DNA from: Streptomyces geranii
GTDB lineage: Bacteria > Actinomycetota > Actinomycetes > Streptomycetales > Streptomycetaceae
NCBI RefSeq assembly: GCF_002954775.1
Contig: NZ_PJME01000010.1
Location: forward strand, 1-64,000
Reading direction: 5' to 3'
Length of the DNA stretch: 64,000 nucleotides
Made by a program: the position numbers and the translations under genes. Of the stretch, positions 26,544 to 35,164 are shown piece after piece (within the stretch, counting starts at the first letter, position 1; every line of letters starts with the position of its first letter). The notes beneath the pieces are model-generated. The model was not told the origin of the DNA, searched no databases, and worked only from the letters and a program-made list of their open reading frames with translations.

Positions 26544-29500
26544 ATGACGGATCGTCACTCGGAGGGGGCGGGCGGCACGTCCACCCCCGTCGCCATCGTC
26601 GGCATGTCGGTGCTGCTGCCCGGCGCCGCCGACCTGGACGCCTACTGGCGGAACCTGCTCGCCGGTACGGACGCCATCACCGAGGTTCCGGAGGGGCGTT
26701 GGGACGCGGACGCCTACTACCGACCGGACTCCGCCGGTGACCGGGCCGTCGCCGACCAGGTGTACTGCCGGCGCGGCGGGTTCGTGGACGAGCTGGCGGA
26801 GGTGGAGGTCACCCGGTTCGGGATCATGCCGAACTCCGTCCCCGGCACCGAACCCGACCAGCTCATCGCCCTCAACGTGGCCGCCGCCGCCCTGGCCGAC
26901 ACGCAGCAAGGAGGCGAGGGAGGCGAGGGCGGCGGGGACCTGACCGGCTGGCTGCCCGACCGCCACCGGATCGGCGTGATCCTCGGCCGGGGCGGCTACC
27001 TCACCCCCGGACTCGTCCGCCTCGACCAGCGGGTCCGCACGGCGAGCCAACTCGTCCGCACCCTGGGCGAGTTGCTGCCCGACCTGGACCCCGCCCAACT
27101 CGACCGCGTCCGCACGGCGTTCACCGACAGCCTCGGCCCCGACAGCCCCGAGTCGGCGATCGGCCTCGTCCCCAACCTGGCCGCCTCCCGGGTCGCCAAC
27201 CGGCTCGACCTGCGCGGACCGGCGTACACGGTGGACGCGGCCTGCGCGTCATCGCTGGTGGCGGTGGACCAGGCGGTCAGCGAACTGGCGTCCGGCCGCT
27301 GCGACCTGATGCTGGCCGGCGGGGTCCACCACTGCCACGACATCACCCTCTGGAGCGTCTTCTCCCAACTCCGCGCCCTCTCGCCCAGCCAGCGCATCCG
27401 CCCCTTCCACCGGGGCGCCGACGGCATCCTGATCGGTGAGGGCACCGGCGTGGTCGTCCTCAAGCGCCTCGCGGACGCCGAGCGCGACGGCGACAGGATC
27501 TACGCCGTCATCCGGGGCACCGGCGTGGCCAGCGACGGCCGCGCCGCCGGGCTCGTCAACCCCGACCCCGGCGGCCAGACCCACGCCGTACGCCAGGCCT
27601 GGCGAGCCGCCGGACTCGACCCGGCCCAGCCCGGTTCCCTGGGGCTCCTCGAAGCCCACGGCACGGCGACCCCCGCAGGTGACGCGGCCGAACTGGCCAC
27701 GCTGGCGGAGGTGTTCGGGGGAGCCGAGGCCGATGGCAGCGGTACGGCTGGTACGGCGGTGATCGGCTCCGTGAAGTCGATGATCGGGCACACCATGCCC
27801 GCCGCCGGGGTCGCGGGCCTGGTCAAGGCGGCCCTTGCCGTCCACCACGGCATGCTCCTGCCCACCCTGCACTGCGACGACCCGAACCCGGCCCTGGCGG
27901 CCACCCGTTTCCGCCCGCTGGACAAGGCGGCGCCCTGGGAGACGACGGCCGAGCAGCCGGTGCGCAGGGCGGCGGTGAACGCGTTCGGGTTCGGCGGGAT
28001 CAACGCGCATGTGGTGCTGGAGGAGGCGCCGGGAGCGCGGGCGAGAAGGGCGGCACCCCCGGTCGTACCGACGGTGACAGTGACGGCGACCGTGACCGAG
28101 CCCGAGCGGGTCCTGCTGCTGGCCGCCGACACCCCAGAGGGCCTCGCCGCCCTCCTCGACGCGGACGACCCGACCGTACTGGCCGCCGGTCTGGACGCCA
28201 CCCGTACGCATCCGGGGGCCGGTCCCACCCGCCTGGGCATAGTCGACCCGACCGCGAAGCGGCTCACGCTGGCGCGCAGGGCGGTAGCCAAGGGGCGGGC
28301 GTGGCAGGGCCGTAGCGATGTCTGGTTCCGCACGGGACCGCTACAGGCGCACACGGACGGGGAGTTGGGAGGCCTGGCCTTCGTCTTCCCCGGCCTGGAG
28401 GGCGACTTCGACCCCCGCGTCGACGACATAGCCGCCCACTTCGGCCTGGCCGGGGTACTGCCCGCCGGTGAACGGGCCGAGGTCGGGGACGTGGGCCGGC
28501 ACGGGTTCGGCGTGGTCGGCGTCGGGCTGCTGCTCGACCGGGCGCTGCGCCGCATGGGCGTCGTCCCGGACGCGGTGGCCGGGCACAGCGTCGGCGAGTG
28601 GACGGCGATGGCCGCCGCAGGCCTCTACGACGCCGACGAGGTCGGCGCCTTCATGGCGACCTTCGACCCCGACTCGGTGACCGTGCCGGGGCTGGCCTTC
28701 GGGGCGATCGGCGCACCCGCCGAACGGGTCCTCACAGCCCTGGCGGAGGAGGGCTGGGCGGACGCCGGCATCGTGCTCTCGCACGACAACGCGCCCAACC
28801 AGTCGATGGTGTGCGGCCCGGAGGCGGCGGTCGACGAGTTCGTCCGAGCGTTCCGTGCACGAGGTGTGCTGAGCCAGGTGCTCCCCTTCCAATCGGGCTT
28901 CCACACCCCGATGTTGGCGCCCTACCTGGCCCCCATCGAGCAGGCCGCGAGCGGCTTCCGGCTGCGCCCGCTGACGGTTCCGGTCTGGTCGGGGACGACG
29001 GCGGCACCTTTCCCGGCGGGCGAGTCGGCGGTGCGTGAGCTGTTCGTACGGCATCTGCTGGAACCGGTGCGCTTTCGCCAACTGGTCGAGGCGATGTACG
29101 CGGCCGGACACCGGACCTTCATCCAGGTCGGCACCGGCCAGCTCGGCTCCCTGATCGGCGACACCCTCTCGGGGCGCGACCACCTGGTCGTCCCCGCCAA
29201 CTCCCCGCACCGCGACGGCCTGGCGCAACTCCGGCGAGTGGCAACGGCGTTGTGGGTGACGGGCCGGGCGACGACACCGGCGCTGCCGTCGCCCGCCACC
29301 CACGCCGCCGGTCCCCCCGACCGCTCCACGGAACCGGCCGAGCCCGGCAGCCCCGTGCGGGGGGACCGGCCGGCGGCTCGTCCGCCGGTCCGCCTGGACC
29401 TGGACGGAGCCCTCGTCTCGCTCGACGAGGAGACGCTCACGCGACTGCGTGCGGAGCTGAGACATCCGGCCCGTCTGGGGGAGCCTGCCGACGAGGCCGT

Positions 29501-31616
29501 TCAGGCGAGTGCCTTGTCCCACCGACCCGTTGCGCTGTCCAGCCCACGCCCGGCACATCTAGCCCGTCCGGCGTTTGAGGACGAGGCCGTTCAGGCCGAT
29601 CTCCCCGCCCATCCATCCCCGCTTCACCCACCCACCCCGGGCCCCCACCCCCCAGCCCGTCCGGCGTCTGAGGACGAGCGCGTTCAGCGCGACAGGCGGG
29701 GGTCTGGGGGCGCCAGCCCCCAGGGATGGGAACGGGTAGGGGCGGCGGGGGCGAGAAAAGCCGCCCAGGCCCCGGACAACTCCGCACTGACCACCTCCCT
29801 GGACGCACTCGCCACCCGCTTCCCCGCCGCCGCCGAACTCCGCGCCCTGCTAAGAGAGACCGCAGACACCGCAGCCGAACTGATCAGCGCGGGCCACCGC
29901 AGTCCGGTCCCCGCCGGACGCCGGCTCCCCCCACCCGCGCCCACGCCTCCCCCCACCGACGCGCCCCCACCCCCCACCCACACCACAGTCCACGTATCCC
30001 CGGACACCATGCCGTACCTCCTGGACCACTGCTTCTTCCCCCAGCGCCCCAACTGGCCGGACGTGGCCGACCGTTGGCCCGTGGTCCCGGCGACGACGAT
30101 CGTGCAGCACATCATGGACGCCGCAGAGACGGCGGAACCCGGCCGGCACTCAGCCGCGGCCGTAGCCGTAGCGGTCGCCGTTCACAACGCCCGCTTCGAC
30201 CAGTGGCTGACCGCCACCCCGCCCCTCGACGTGGCCGTGACAGTCACCCCCGTCCCCGGCACCCCCACCCACCGAGCCGTCACCTTCGGCCCCCGAGCCC
30301 GAGCCACGATCGAACTCGCGCCGACCTACCCGGAGTTGGAGTCCCACCCCACCCCCTGGCCCATCACCCCCACCACCGAACGCACCCCCGACCACACCGC
30401 GGCCCAGCTCTACGCCGAACGCTGGATGTTCCACGGCCCGGCGTTCCAGGGGGTCACCGAACTCACCGCCATGGGCGAGGCACACGTACGCGGAATCATC
30501 ACGACCCCGCCCGCACCAGGCTCGCTGCTCGACAACGTCGGGCAGATCCTCGGGTACTGGATCATGGCGACCCGCACCGAGCGGACGGTCGTGTTCCCGG
30601 TCGGCATGCGGGAGATGAGGTTCTACGGGCCGCACCCCGCACCCGGCACCGACGTCCACTGCTTCGTACGGATCACCTCGCTCACCGACACCGTCCTCGA
30701 AGCCGACGTACAACTCACCGTCGGCGGCCGGGTCTGGGCCGTGCTGAGCGGCTGGCAGGACCGGCGCTTCGACAACGACCCCCAGACCAGGCCCGTCGAA
30801 CGCTTCCCCGAGCGCAACACCCTCTCCCAGGCCCGCCCGGGCGGCTGGGTACTGCTCCACGAACGCTGGCCCGACCTCGCCTCCCGCGACCTCATCATGC
30901 GCAACTCCCTTGGCGGGGAGGAGCGTTCGCTGTACGAGCGGCACGCGCCGCGCGGGCGCCGCCAGTGGCTGCTCGGCCGGATCGCGGCCAAGGACGCCGT
31001 GCGGCGGTGGCTCTGGGAGCACGAAGGCGAGGGAGACGTGTTCCCGGCGGAGATCCGGGTGCACAACGACCCGAACGGGCGGCCGTACGTCACCGGCGTG
31101 CACGGCCGGACCCTGCCCCCGCTGGACATCTCCCTCGCTCATCGCGGAGAGGCGGGCGTGGCGATCGTGGGACCGCGCCGGACCGATCCCGAATCATCCC
31201 CTGCAACCGGACCCGGCATCGACATCGAGGAGGTAGTGGACCGAGACGCCTCCACCCTCACCACCGCCCTCTCCCCGGCCGAACTCGCCCTCCTCCAGGC
31301 CCAGTCCGCCGCAACCGGCGAGTCCGAGGCGCTCTGGTTCACCCGTTTCTGGGCCGCCAAGGAAGCCGTCGCGAAGGCGGAGGGCACCGGATTCGGGGGC
31401 AGGCCACGGGACTTCGCCGTACGGGAGGTACCGGCCGCCGACCGGCTGCTGGTCTCCGGGCGGCTCGCCCCCGCCTACACCGTGCACCACGAGCGGACCG
31501 GCAATCCCCCTGGGCTGCCGGACAGGGAGTACGTCGTGGCCTGGACGACCGGATCAGCCACAGCGGAGCAGGAACAGCAACAGGAACCGTACGAGGAAAG
31601 GGAGTTGCAGCGATGA
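26544..31616 (+). CDS. Iterative type I PKS: KS-AT-DH-PPTase
   Basis: A 1690-residue synthase starting 5 bp after the previous stop. KS 14-492 is complete (C234 in DAACASSL, EAHGTAT, KSMIGHTMPAAG). The AT-like domain, about 605-905, has S682 in GHSVGEW, but the usual GQGSQ entry loop reads PGLEGD. Residues about 930-1150 are a Pro-rich linker with an embedded genomic repeat. A hot-dog DH-like domain spans 1150-1415 (MFHGPAFQGV, VFPVGMREMRFYGP). A Sfp-type phosphopantetheinyl transferase closes it at about 1495-1665 (GIDIEEV, WAAKEAVAKAEGTG) and should activate the two upstream ACPs and the free ACP. This KS probably extends or dehydrates together with the first protein; the split of labour is inferred. 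Confidence 0.88.
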   Translation: MTDRHSEGAGGTSTPVAIVGMSVLLPGAADLDAYWRNLLAGTDAITEVPEGRWDADAYYRPDSAGDRAVADQVYCRRGGFVDELAEVEVTRFGIMPNSVPGTEPDQLIALNVAAAALADTQQGGEGGEGGGDLTGWLPDRHRIGVILGRGGYLTPGLVRLDQRVRTASQLVRTLGELLPDLDPAQLDRVRTAFTDSLGPDSPESAIGLVPNLAASRVANRLDLRGPAYTVDAACASSLVAVDQAVSELASGRCDLMLAGGVHHCHDITLWSVFSQLRALSPSQRIRPFHRGADGILIGEGTGVVVLKRLADAERDGDRIYAVIRGTGVASDGRAAGLVNPDPGGQTHAVRQAWRAAGLDPAQPGSLGLLEAHGTATPAGDAAELATLAEVFGGAEADGSGTAGTAVIGSVKSMIGHTMPAAGVAGLVKAALAVHHGMLLPTLHCDDPNPALAATRFRPLDKAAPWETTAEQPVRRAAVNAFGFGGINAHVVLEEAPGARARRAAPPVVPTVTVTATVTEPERVLLLAADTPEGLAALLDADDPTVLAAGLDATRTHPGAGPTRLGIVDPTAKRLTLARRAVAKGRAWQGRSDVWFRTGPLQAHTDGELGGLAFVFPGLEGDFDPRVDDIAAHFGLAGVLPAGERAEVGDVGRHGFGVVGVGLLLDRALRRMGVVPDAVAGHSVGEWTAMAAAGLYDADEVGAFMATFDPDSVTVPGLAFGAIGAPAERVLTALAEEGWADAGIVLSHDNAPNQSMVCGPEAAVDEFVRAFRARGVLSQVLPFQSGFHTPMLAPYLAPIEQAASGFRLRPLTVPVWSGTTAAPFPAGESAVRELFVRHLLEPVRFRQLVEAMYAAGHRTFIQVGTGQLGSLIGDTLSGRDHLVVPANSPHRDGLAQLRRVATALWVTGRATTPALPSPATHAAGPPDRSTEPAEPGSPVRGDRPAARPPVRLDLDGALVSLDEETLTRLRAELRHPARLGEPADEAVQASALSHRPVALSSPRPAHLARPAFEDEAVQADLPAHPSPLHPPTPGPHPPARPASEDERVQRDRRGSGGASPQGWERVGAAGARKAAQAPDNSALTTSLDALATRFPAAAELRALLRETADTAAELISAGHRSPVPAGRRLPPPAPTPPPTDAPPPPTHTTVHVSPDTMPYLLDHCFFPQRPNWPDVADRWPVVPATTIVQHIMDAAETAEPGRHSAAAVAVAVAVHNARFDQWLTATPPLDVAVTVTPVPGTPTHRAVTFGPRARATIELAPTYPELESHPTPWPITPTTERTPDHTAAQLYAERWMFHGPAFQGVTELTAMGEAHVRGIITTPPAPGSLLDNVGQILGYWIMATRTERTVVFPVGMREMRFYGPHPAPGTDVHCFVRITSLTDTVLEADVQLTVGGRVWAVLSGWQDRRFDNDPQTRPVERFPERNTLSQARPGGWVLLHERWPDLASRDLIMRNSLGGEERSLYERHAPRGRRQWLLGRIAAKDAVRRWLWEHEGEGDVFPAEIRVHNDPNGRPYVTGVHGRTLPPLDISLAHRGEAGVAIVGPRRTDPESSPATGPGIDIEEVVDRDASTLTTALSPAELALLQAQSAATGESEALWFTRFWAAKEAVAKAEGTGFGGRPRDFAVREVPAADRLLVSGRLAPAYTVHHERTGNPPGLPDREYVVAWTTGSATAEQEQQQEPYEERELQR
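29470..29760 (+). repeat. Intergenic-type repeat units embedded in the PKS coding sequence
   Basis: Three related units occur in one reading phase. Words are GACGAGGCCGTTCAGGCG (about 29490), CCCGTCCGGCGTTTGAGGAC and GGCCGTTCAGGCC (29561-29600), and CCGTCCGGCGTCTGAGGAC with GCGCGTTCAGCGC (29653-29692). The last unit continues into CTGGGGGC-GCCA-GCCCCCAG and a GGGTAGGGGCGGCGGGGGCG tail to 29759. From memory, this is the pattern of a common Streptomyces intergenic repeat. The small stems change in a paired way (GGCC/GGCC to GCGC/GCGC). Translated, they give EDEAVQAD and EDERVQRD in the AT-DH linker. Confidence 0.7.
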
Positions 31617-31933
31617 GCCTCAACGGGCAGAGGATCGGAACCGTTGACGAGGAGGCGGTGCTCGCCGACATCGCGGGCATGCTCGCGACCCTCCTCGACG
31701 AGTACGGCCTCGACGACGTCGAGATCGGTATGGACACCACCTTCAACCGCGATCTGGAGCTGGAGAGCATCGACCTGGTGACCCTCGCCGGGCTGCTGGA
31801 GGAGAAGTACGGCAACCGGGTCAACTTCGCCGAGTTCCTGGCCGGGATGGAGTTCGACGAGATCATCGAACTCACCGTCGGACGGCTCGTCGAGCACGTC
31901 GTCGCCAGTCTCAAAGCGGCGGAGGCGGGCTGA
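31613..31933 (+). CDS. Free acyl carrier protein
   Basis: A 106-residue ACP whose ATG overlaps the stop of the PKS gene. The attachment serine is in DLELESIDLV, followed by LLEEKYGNRVNFAEFLAGM, a four-helix ACP pattern of the LESIDLV type found with iterative or glycolipid synthases and distinct from the DSIK type of the two integrated ACPs. It probably carries a starter or receives the finished chain. The PPTase domain just upstream is the likely activator. Confidence 0.88.
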   Translation: MSLNGQRIGTVDEEAVLADIAGMLATLLDEYGLDDVEIGMDTTFNRDLELESIDLVTLAGLLEEKYGNRVNFAEFLAGMEFDEIIELTVGRLVEHVVASLKAAEAG

Positions 31934-31935
31934 CC

Positions 31936-32766
31936 ATGGCGATCGTCGACATCGGGGCCGGCCTGCGACTGCACACCCAGCGCATCGGCCCGCGCGGCGA
32001 CCGCCCGGTCACCGCCACCGCCGTACTCGTGCACGGCCTGCTCACCGACAGCCTGGCCAGCTACTACTTCACCGTGGCACCGGCGTTCGCCGCCTCCGGC
32101 ATCGACGTCGTGATGTACGACCTGCGCGGCCACGGCCGGTCCACCCGCCCCGCCACCGGCTACACCCTCGACGACAACATCGACGACCTCGAAGCCCTCC
32201 TCGACCGGCTTGAGGTGACAGGACCGGTCCATCTCGTCGGCAACTCCTACGGCGGCACAGTCGCGTTCGGCTACGCGGCCCGCCACCCCGAGCGCGCCGC
32301 CAGCGTCTCCCTCATCGAGTCGGAACCGGCAACTGCCGCCTGGGCGGGCAAACTCGACGGCATCCTCGGCCGCGTAATGCACGAACTCGCCCACAACGAG
32401 GCCGACGCCATCGCCTGGATCACCGCCAACCGCAGCCAGAACACCGCCCGGTTGGCCAAGGGGGCGGCCCGGCTGGCCCGCGAGACCACCCTCGCCCAGG
32501 ACATCCCGGCCAGCCGGGTCCTGACCGAGGAGGAGATAAGTTCCGTACGCTGCCCGGTACTCGGCCTCTACGGGGGCGACTCCGACCTCGCCGAGCACGC
32601 GCCCTGGCTGGAGGCCGTGCTGCCCGACTGCCGGACCGTCGTCGTGCCGGGGCATGAACACTCCGTGCTCGTCGAGGCGTCGGGGACGGTCGGCGGGCAC
32701 ATCCTGTCGCTCATCCACGGCGCCACCGCCGCTCCGGTCGCGCTGGCGGGGGCGGACGCGCGGTGA
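31936..32766 (+). CDS. Alpha/beta hydrolase, probable thioesterase
   Basis: A 276-residue alpha/beta hydrolase. The oxyanion motif is VHGLLTDS, the nucleophile elbow is GNSYGG, an acid lies after the sixth strand (LYGGDSDL) and the His is in VPGHEHSVLVE. The gene starts 2 bp after the ACP stop and overlaps the next gene by 4 bp, so it belongs to the PKS operon. Release of the chain from the ACP or editing of stalled chains is the natural inference; a role in hydrolysing a glycolipid is possible. Confidence 0.82.
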   Translation: MAIVDIGAGLRLHTQRIGPRGDRPVTATAVLVHGLLTDSLASYYFTVAPAFAASGIDVVMYDLRGHGRSTRPATGYTLDDNIDDLEALLDRLEVTGPVHLVGNSYGGTVAFGYAARHPERAASVSLIESEPATAAWAGKLDGILGRVMHELAHNEADAIAWITANRSQNTARLAKGAARLARETTLAQDIPASRVLTEEEISSVRCPVLGLYGGDSDLAEHAPWLEAVLPDCRTVVVPGHEHSVLVEASGTVGGHILSLIHGATAAPVALAGADAR

Positions 32767-34013
32767 GCCCTTCCAGCGCCAGTTCCACCCCCACCCCCGT
32801 CTCCACCTCCACCTTCAGATTCCTGTTCGTCGTACCGCCGCTCGTCGGGCACATCAACCCGGCCGTCGGTGTCGCCGCCGAACTCGCCGCGCGTGGGCAC
32901 GAGTCGGCCTGGGCGTGCGCCGATCCGGAACTGGTGCGCAGGCTCGCCGGAGCGGACGCCGCCGTCTTCCCGTGCGCCGGGCCCGTCCCCGGCTCGGGGG
33001 AGGGCGTACGGCCGCCGGAGCTGCGCGGACCCGAGGCGCTGAAGTTCCTCTGGGAGAGGTTCCTCGCCCCGCTCGCCGAGGAGATGGCCCCCGGAGTCGC
33101 CGCCGCCGTACGGGAGTTCGCGCCGGACGTCGTCGTCGCCGACCAACAGGCCCTCGCCGGTGGCCTGGTAGCCGAGCGGCTCGGTCTGCCCTGGGCCACC
33201 TCGGCCACCACCTCCGCCGAGTTCACCGACGTACTGTCCGGCATGCCCAAGGTCGAGGAGTGGCTGGACGAGCTGCTGGCCGGGCTCCGGGACCGGATCG
33301 GCAGCACCGGGACCGCCGATCCCCGGTTCTCCCCGCACCTCGTACTGGCCTTCAGCACACCGGAGTTCGTCGGTCCGGAGGCCCGGACGGGTGAGCAGAT
33401 CCGCTACGTCGGCCCGTCCGTCGCCGACCGGCCCGCCCCGGACGGCTTCCTCTGGGACTGGCTCGACCCGGCCCGTCCTACGGTCCTTGTCACGCTCGGG
33501 ACCGCCAACACCGACGTAGGAGCACGCTTCCTGAGCGAGTGTCAGGCTGCCGCGCGTGAGCTGGCGGACCGGATGCAGACGGTGATCGTCGACCCGGCGA
33601 GCGTACTCGGCGGCACCCCGGGCGGGGAGGACGACAAAGGTGTGCTGATCGTTCCCTCCGTCCCCCAACTCCCGCTCCTCGAACGGGTCGACGCGGTCGT
33701 CTGCCACGCCGGGCACAACACCGTGTGCGAGGCGCTCTGGCACGGGGTGCCGCTCGTCGTCGCGCCCATCCGGGACGACCAGCCCGTGGTCGCCGGTCAG
33801 GTCGTGGCGGCCGGGGCGGGCATCCGGGTGCGGTTCGGGCGGGTCACCGCGCCGAAACTGGGCGCCGCGATCGACGCCGTACTGCACGAGCCGGGTTACC
33901 GCTTCGCGGCGGGCCGGATCCGTACCGCGTTCCGGGCCGCCGGGGGTGCCTCCGCGGCGGCCACCCATCTTGAGCAACTCGCCATCGGCGCGCCCGCCAA
34001 GGAGACGGTATGA
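32763..34013 (+). CDS. Glycosyltransferase, GT1 (MGT/UGT-like)
   Basis: A GT-B fold transferase of 416 residues. The N-terminal domain opens with FLFVVPPLVGHINPAVGVAAELAARGH. The donor-binding signature is CHAGHNTVCEALWHGVPLVVAP followed by RDDQPVVAGQV, as in macrolide and flavonoid glycosyltransferases. It starts at a GTG that overlaps the hydrolase stop (GTGA) and ends 4 bp inside the methyltransferase start. It should attach a sugar to the polyketide product. The sugar is not predicted, and no deoxysugar genes are present, so a common NDP-hexose is most likely. Confidence 0.88.
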   Translation: MSPSSASSTPTPVSTSTFRFLFVVPPLVGHINPAVGVAAELAARGHESAWACADPELVRRLAGADAAVFPCAGPVPGSGEGVRPPELRGPEALKFLWERFLAPLAEEMAPGVAAAVREFAPDVVVADQQALAGGLVAERLGLPWATSATTSAEFTDVLSGMPKVEEWLDELLAGLRDRIGSTGTADPRFSPHLVLAFSTPEFVGPEARTGEQIRYVGPSVADRPAPDGFLWDWLDPARPTVLVTLGTANTDVGARFLSECQAAARELADRMQTVIVDPASVLGGTPGGEDDKGVLIVPSVPQLPLLERVDAVVCHAGHNTVCEALWHGVPLVVAPIRDDQPVVAGQVVAAGAGIRVRFGRVTAPKLGAAIDAVLHEPGYRFAAGRIRTAFRAAGGASAAATHLEQLAIGAPAKETV

Positions 34014-35122
34014 GTGACGACGAGCACGGGACCAACGCACCGACGGCACCGGAAGCCCAGGCCACCCCGACCCGCACCGAGCAGGTGGCCGCCCTCCGCC
34101 CCACCTACCAGGGTGACCTGGCCTTCGGACTCGACCGCTTCTTCGAAGCCCCGCGCACCACTTGCCCCTGGTGCGGCTCGGCCCGTCTGGAGACGCGAGT
34201 CCGGACCACCGACCTGCTCCAGCACAAGCCCGGAGAGTTCACGCTCGACCGCTGCCAGGACTGCCGGCACACCTTCCAGAACCCCCGACTCAGCGCCGCC
34301 GGGCTGGAGTTCTACTACCGCGACTTCTACGACGGACTCGGCGAGAAGCAGCTCGGCAACACCTTCGCGGGCCGTACGAAGATGTACGAGCAGCGGGCCC
34401 GGGCTCTGCTCGCCTTCGACGACGCGCCGAAGACCTGGCTCGACGTCGGCACCGGCCACGGTCACTTCTGCGAGGCCGCCCGGAACGTCCACACCGGCAC
34501 GACCTTCGACGGGCTGGACTTCACCGACGGCGCCGAACTCGCCGAGCGGGCGGGCCGGGTCGAGCGCGGCTACCGGGGGAGCTTCACCGAGCTGGCCCCC
34601 GAACTGGCCGCCCGCTACGACGTCGTGAGCATGTTCCACTACCTGGAGCACAGCACCGAGCCCCCGCGCGAACTGGAGGCCGCCCGGCAGGCGATCCGGC
34701 CCGGCGGTCACCTGGTGATCGAGGTCCCGGACCCCGACAGCCGGTACGCCCGCCTCCTCGGCCGCTGGTGGCTGCCCTGGCTTCAGCCCCAGCACCTGCA
34801 CTTCGTGCCGGTCGACAACCTTCGGCAGCGGCTCACCGACCTCGGCTTCACGGTCGTCCTGGAGCAGCACGCCGAGCCGCACGACCCCGTCGACCTGCTG
34901 GCCGCGATCTGGCTGGCCCTCGACAACGCGGCCCCGCGCGACAACCTCCCGTGGCTGCCGACCCCGCCGAACGCCTGGCGCCGCACCCTGCGCGGAGCCC
35001 TGCTGCTGGCCGGCGTACCCGCCCTGATCCTGGGCACCCTGCTGGACCGTTTCGCCGTACGGCCGATCTCGCACCGCCTGGGCGTCTCCAACGCGTACCG
35101 CCTGGTGGCCCGCCGCGACTGA
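34010..35122 (+). CDS. Class I SAM-dependent methyltransferase with N-terminal zinc-ribbon-like motif
   Basis: A 370-residue methyltransferase. CPWCGSARLETR...CQDC at about 47-85 forms a four-Cys zinc-ribbon-like element seen in many sugar and polysaccharide methyltransferases. The SAM site is TWLDVGTGHGHFCEAA and the acidic post-motif follows (DGLDFTDG). MFHYLEHSTEPPRELEAARQ matches motif III. The C-terminus ends with a hydrophobic helix (LLLAGVPALILGTLLDRF) that could bind membrane. It is the last gene of the PKS operon and could methylate the sugar or the lipid headgroup. Confidence 0.85.
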   Translation: MSDDEHGTNAPTAPEAQATPTRTEQVAALRPTYQGDLAFGLDRFFEAPRTTCPWCGSARLETRVRTTDLLQHKPGEFTLDRCQDCRHTFQNPRLSAAGLEFYYRDFYDGLGEKQLGNTFAGRTKMYEQRARALLAFDDAPKTWLDVGTGHGHFCEAARNVHTGTTFDGLDFTDGAELAERAGRVERGYRGSFTELAPELAARYDVVSMFHYLEHSTEPPRELEAARQAIRPGGHLVIEVPDPDSRYARLLGRWWLPWLQPQHLHFVPVDNLRQRLTDLGFTVVLEQHAEPHDPVDLLAAIWLALDNAAPRDNLPWLPTPPNAWRRTLRGALLLAGVPALILGTLLDRFAVRPISHRLGVSNAYRLVARRD

Positions 35123-35164
35123 CCAGGATGAGGACGAGGACGGCGGGCGACGGCGGACGTCACA

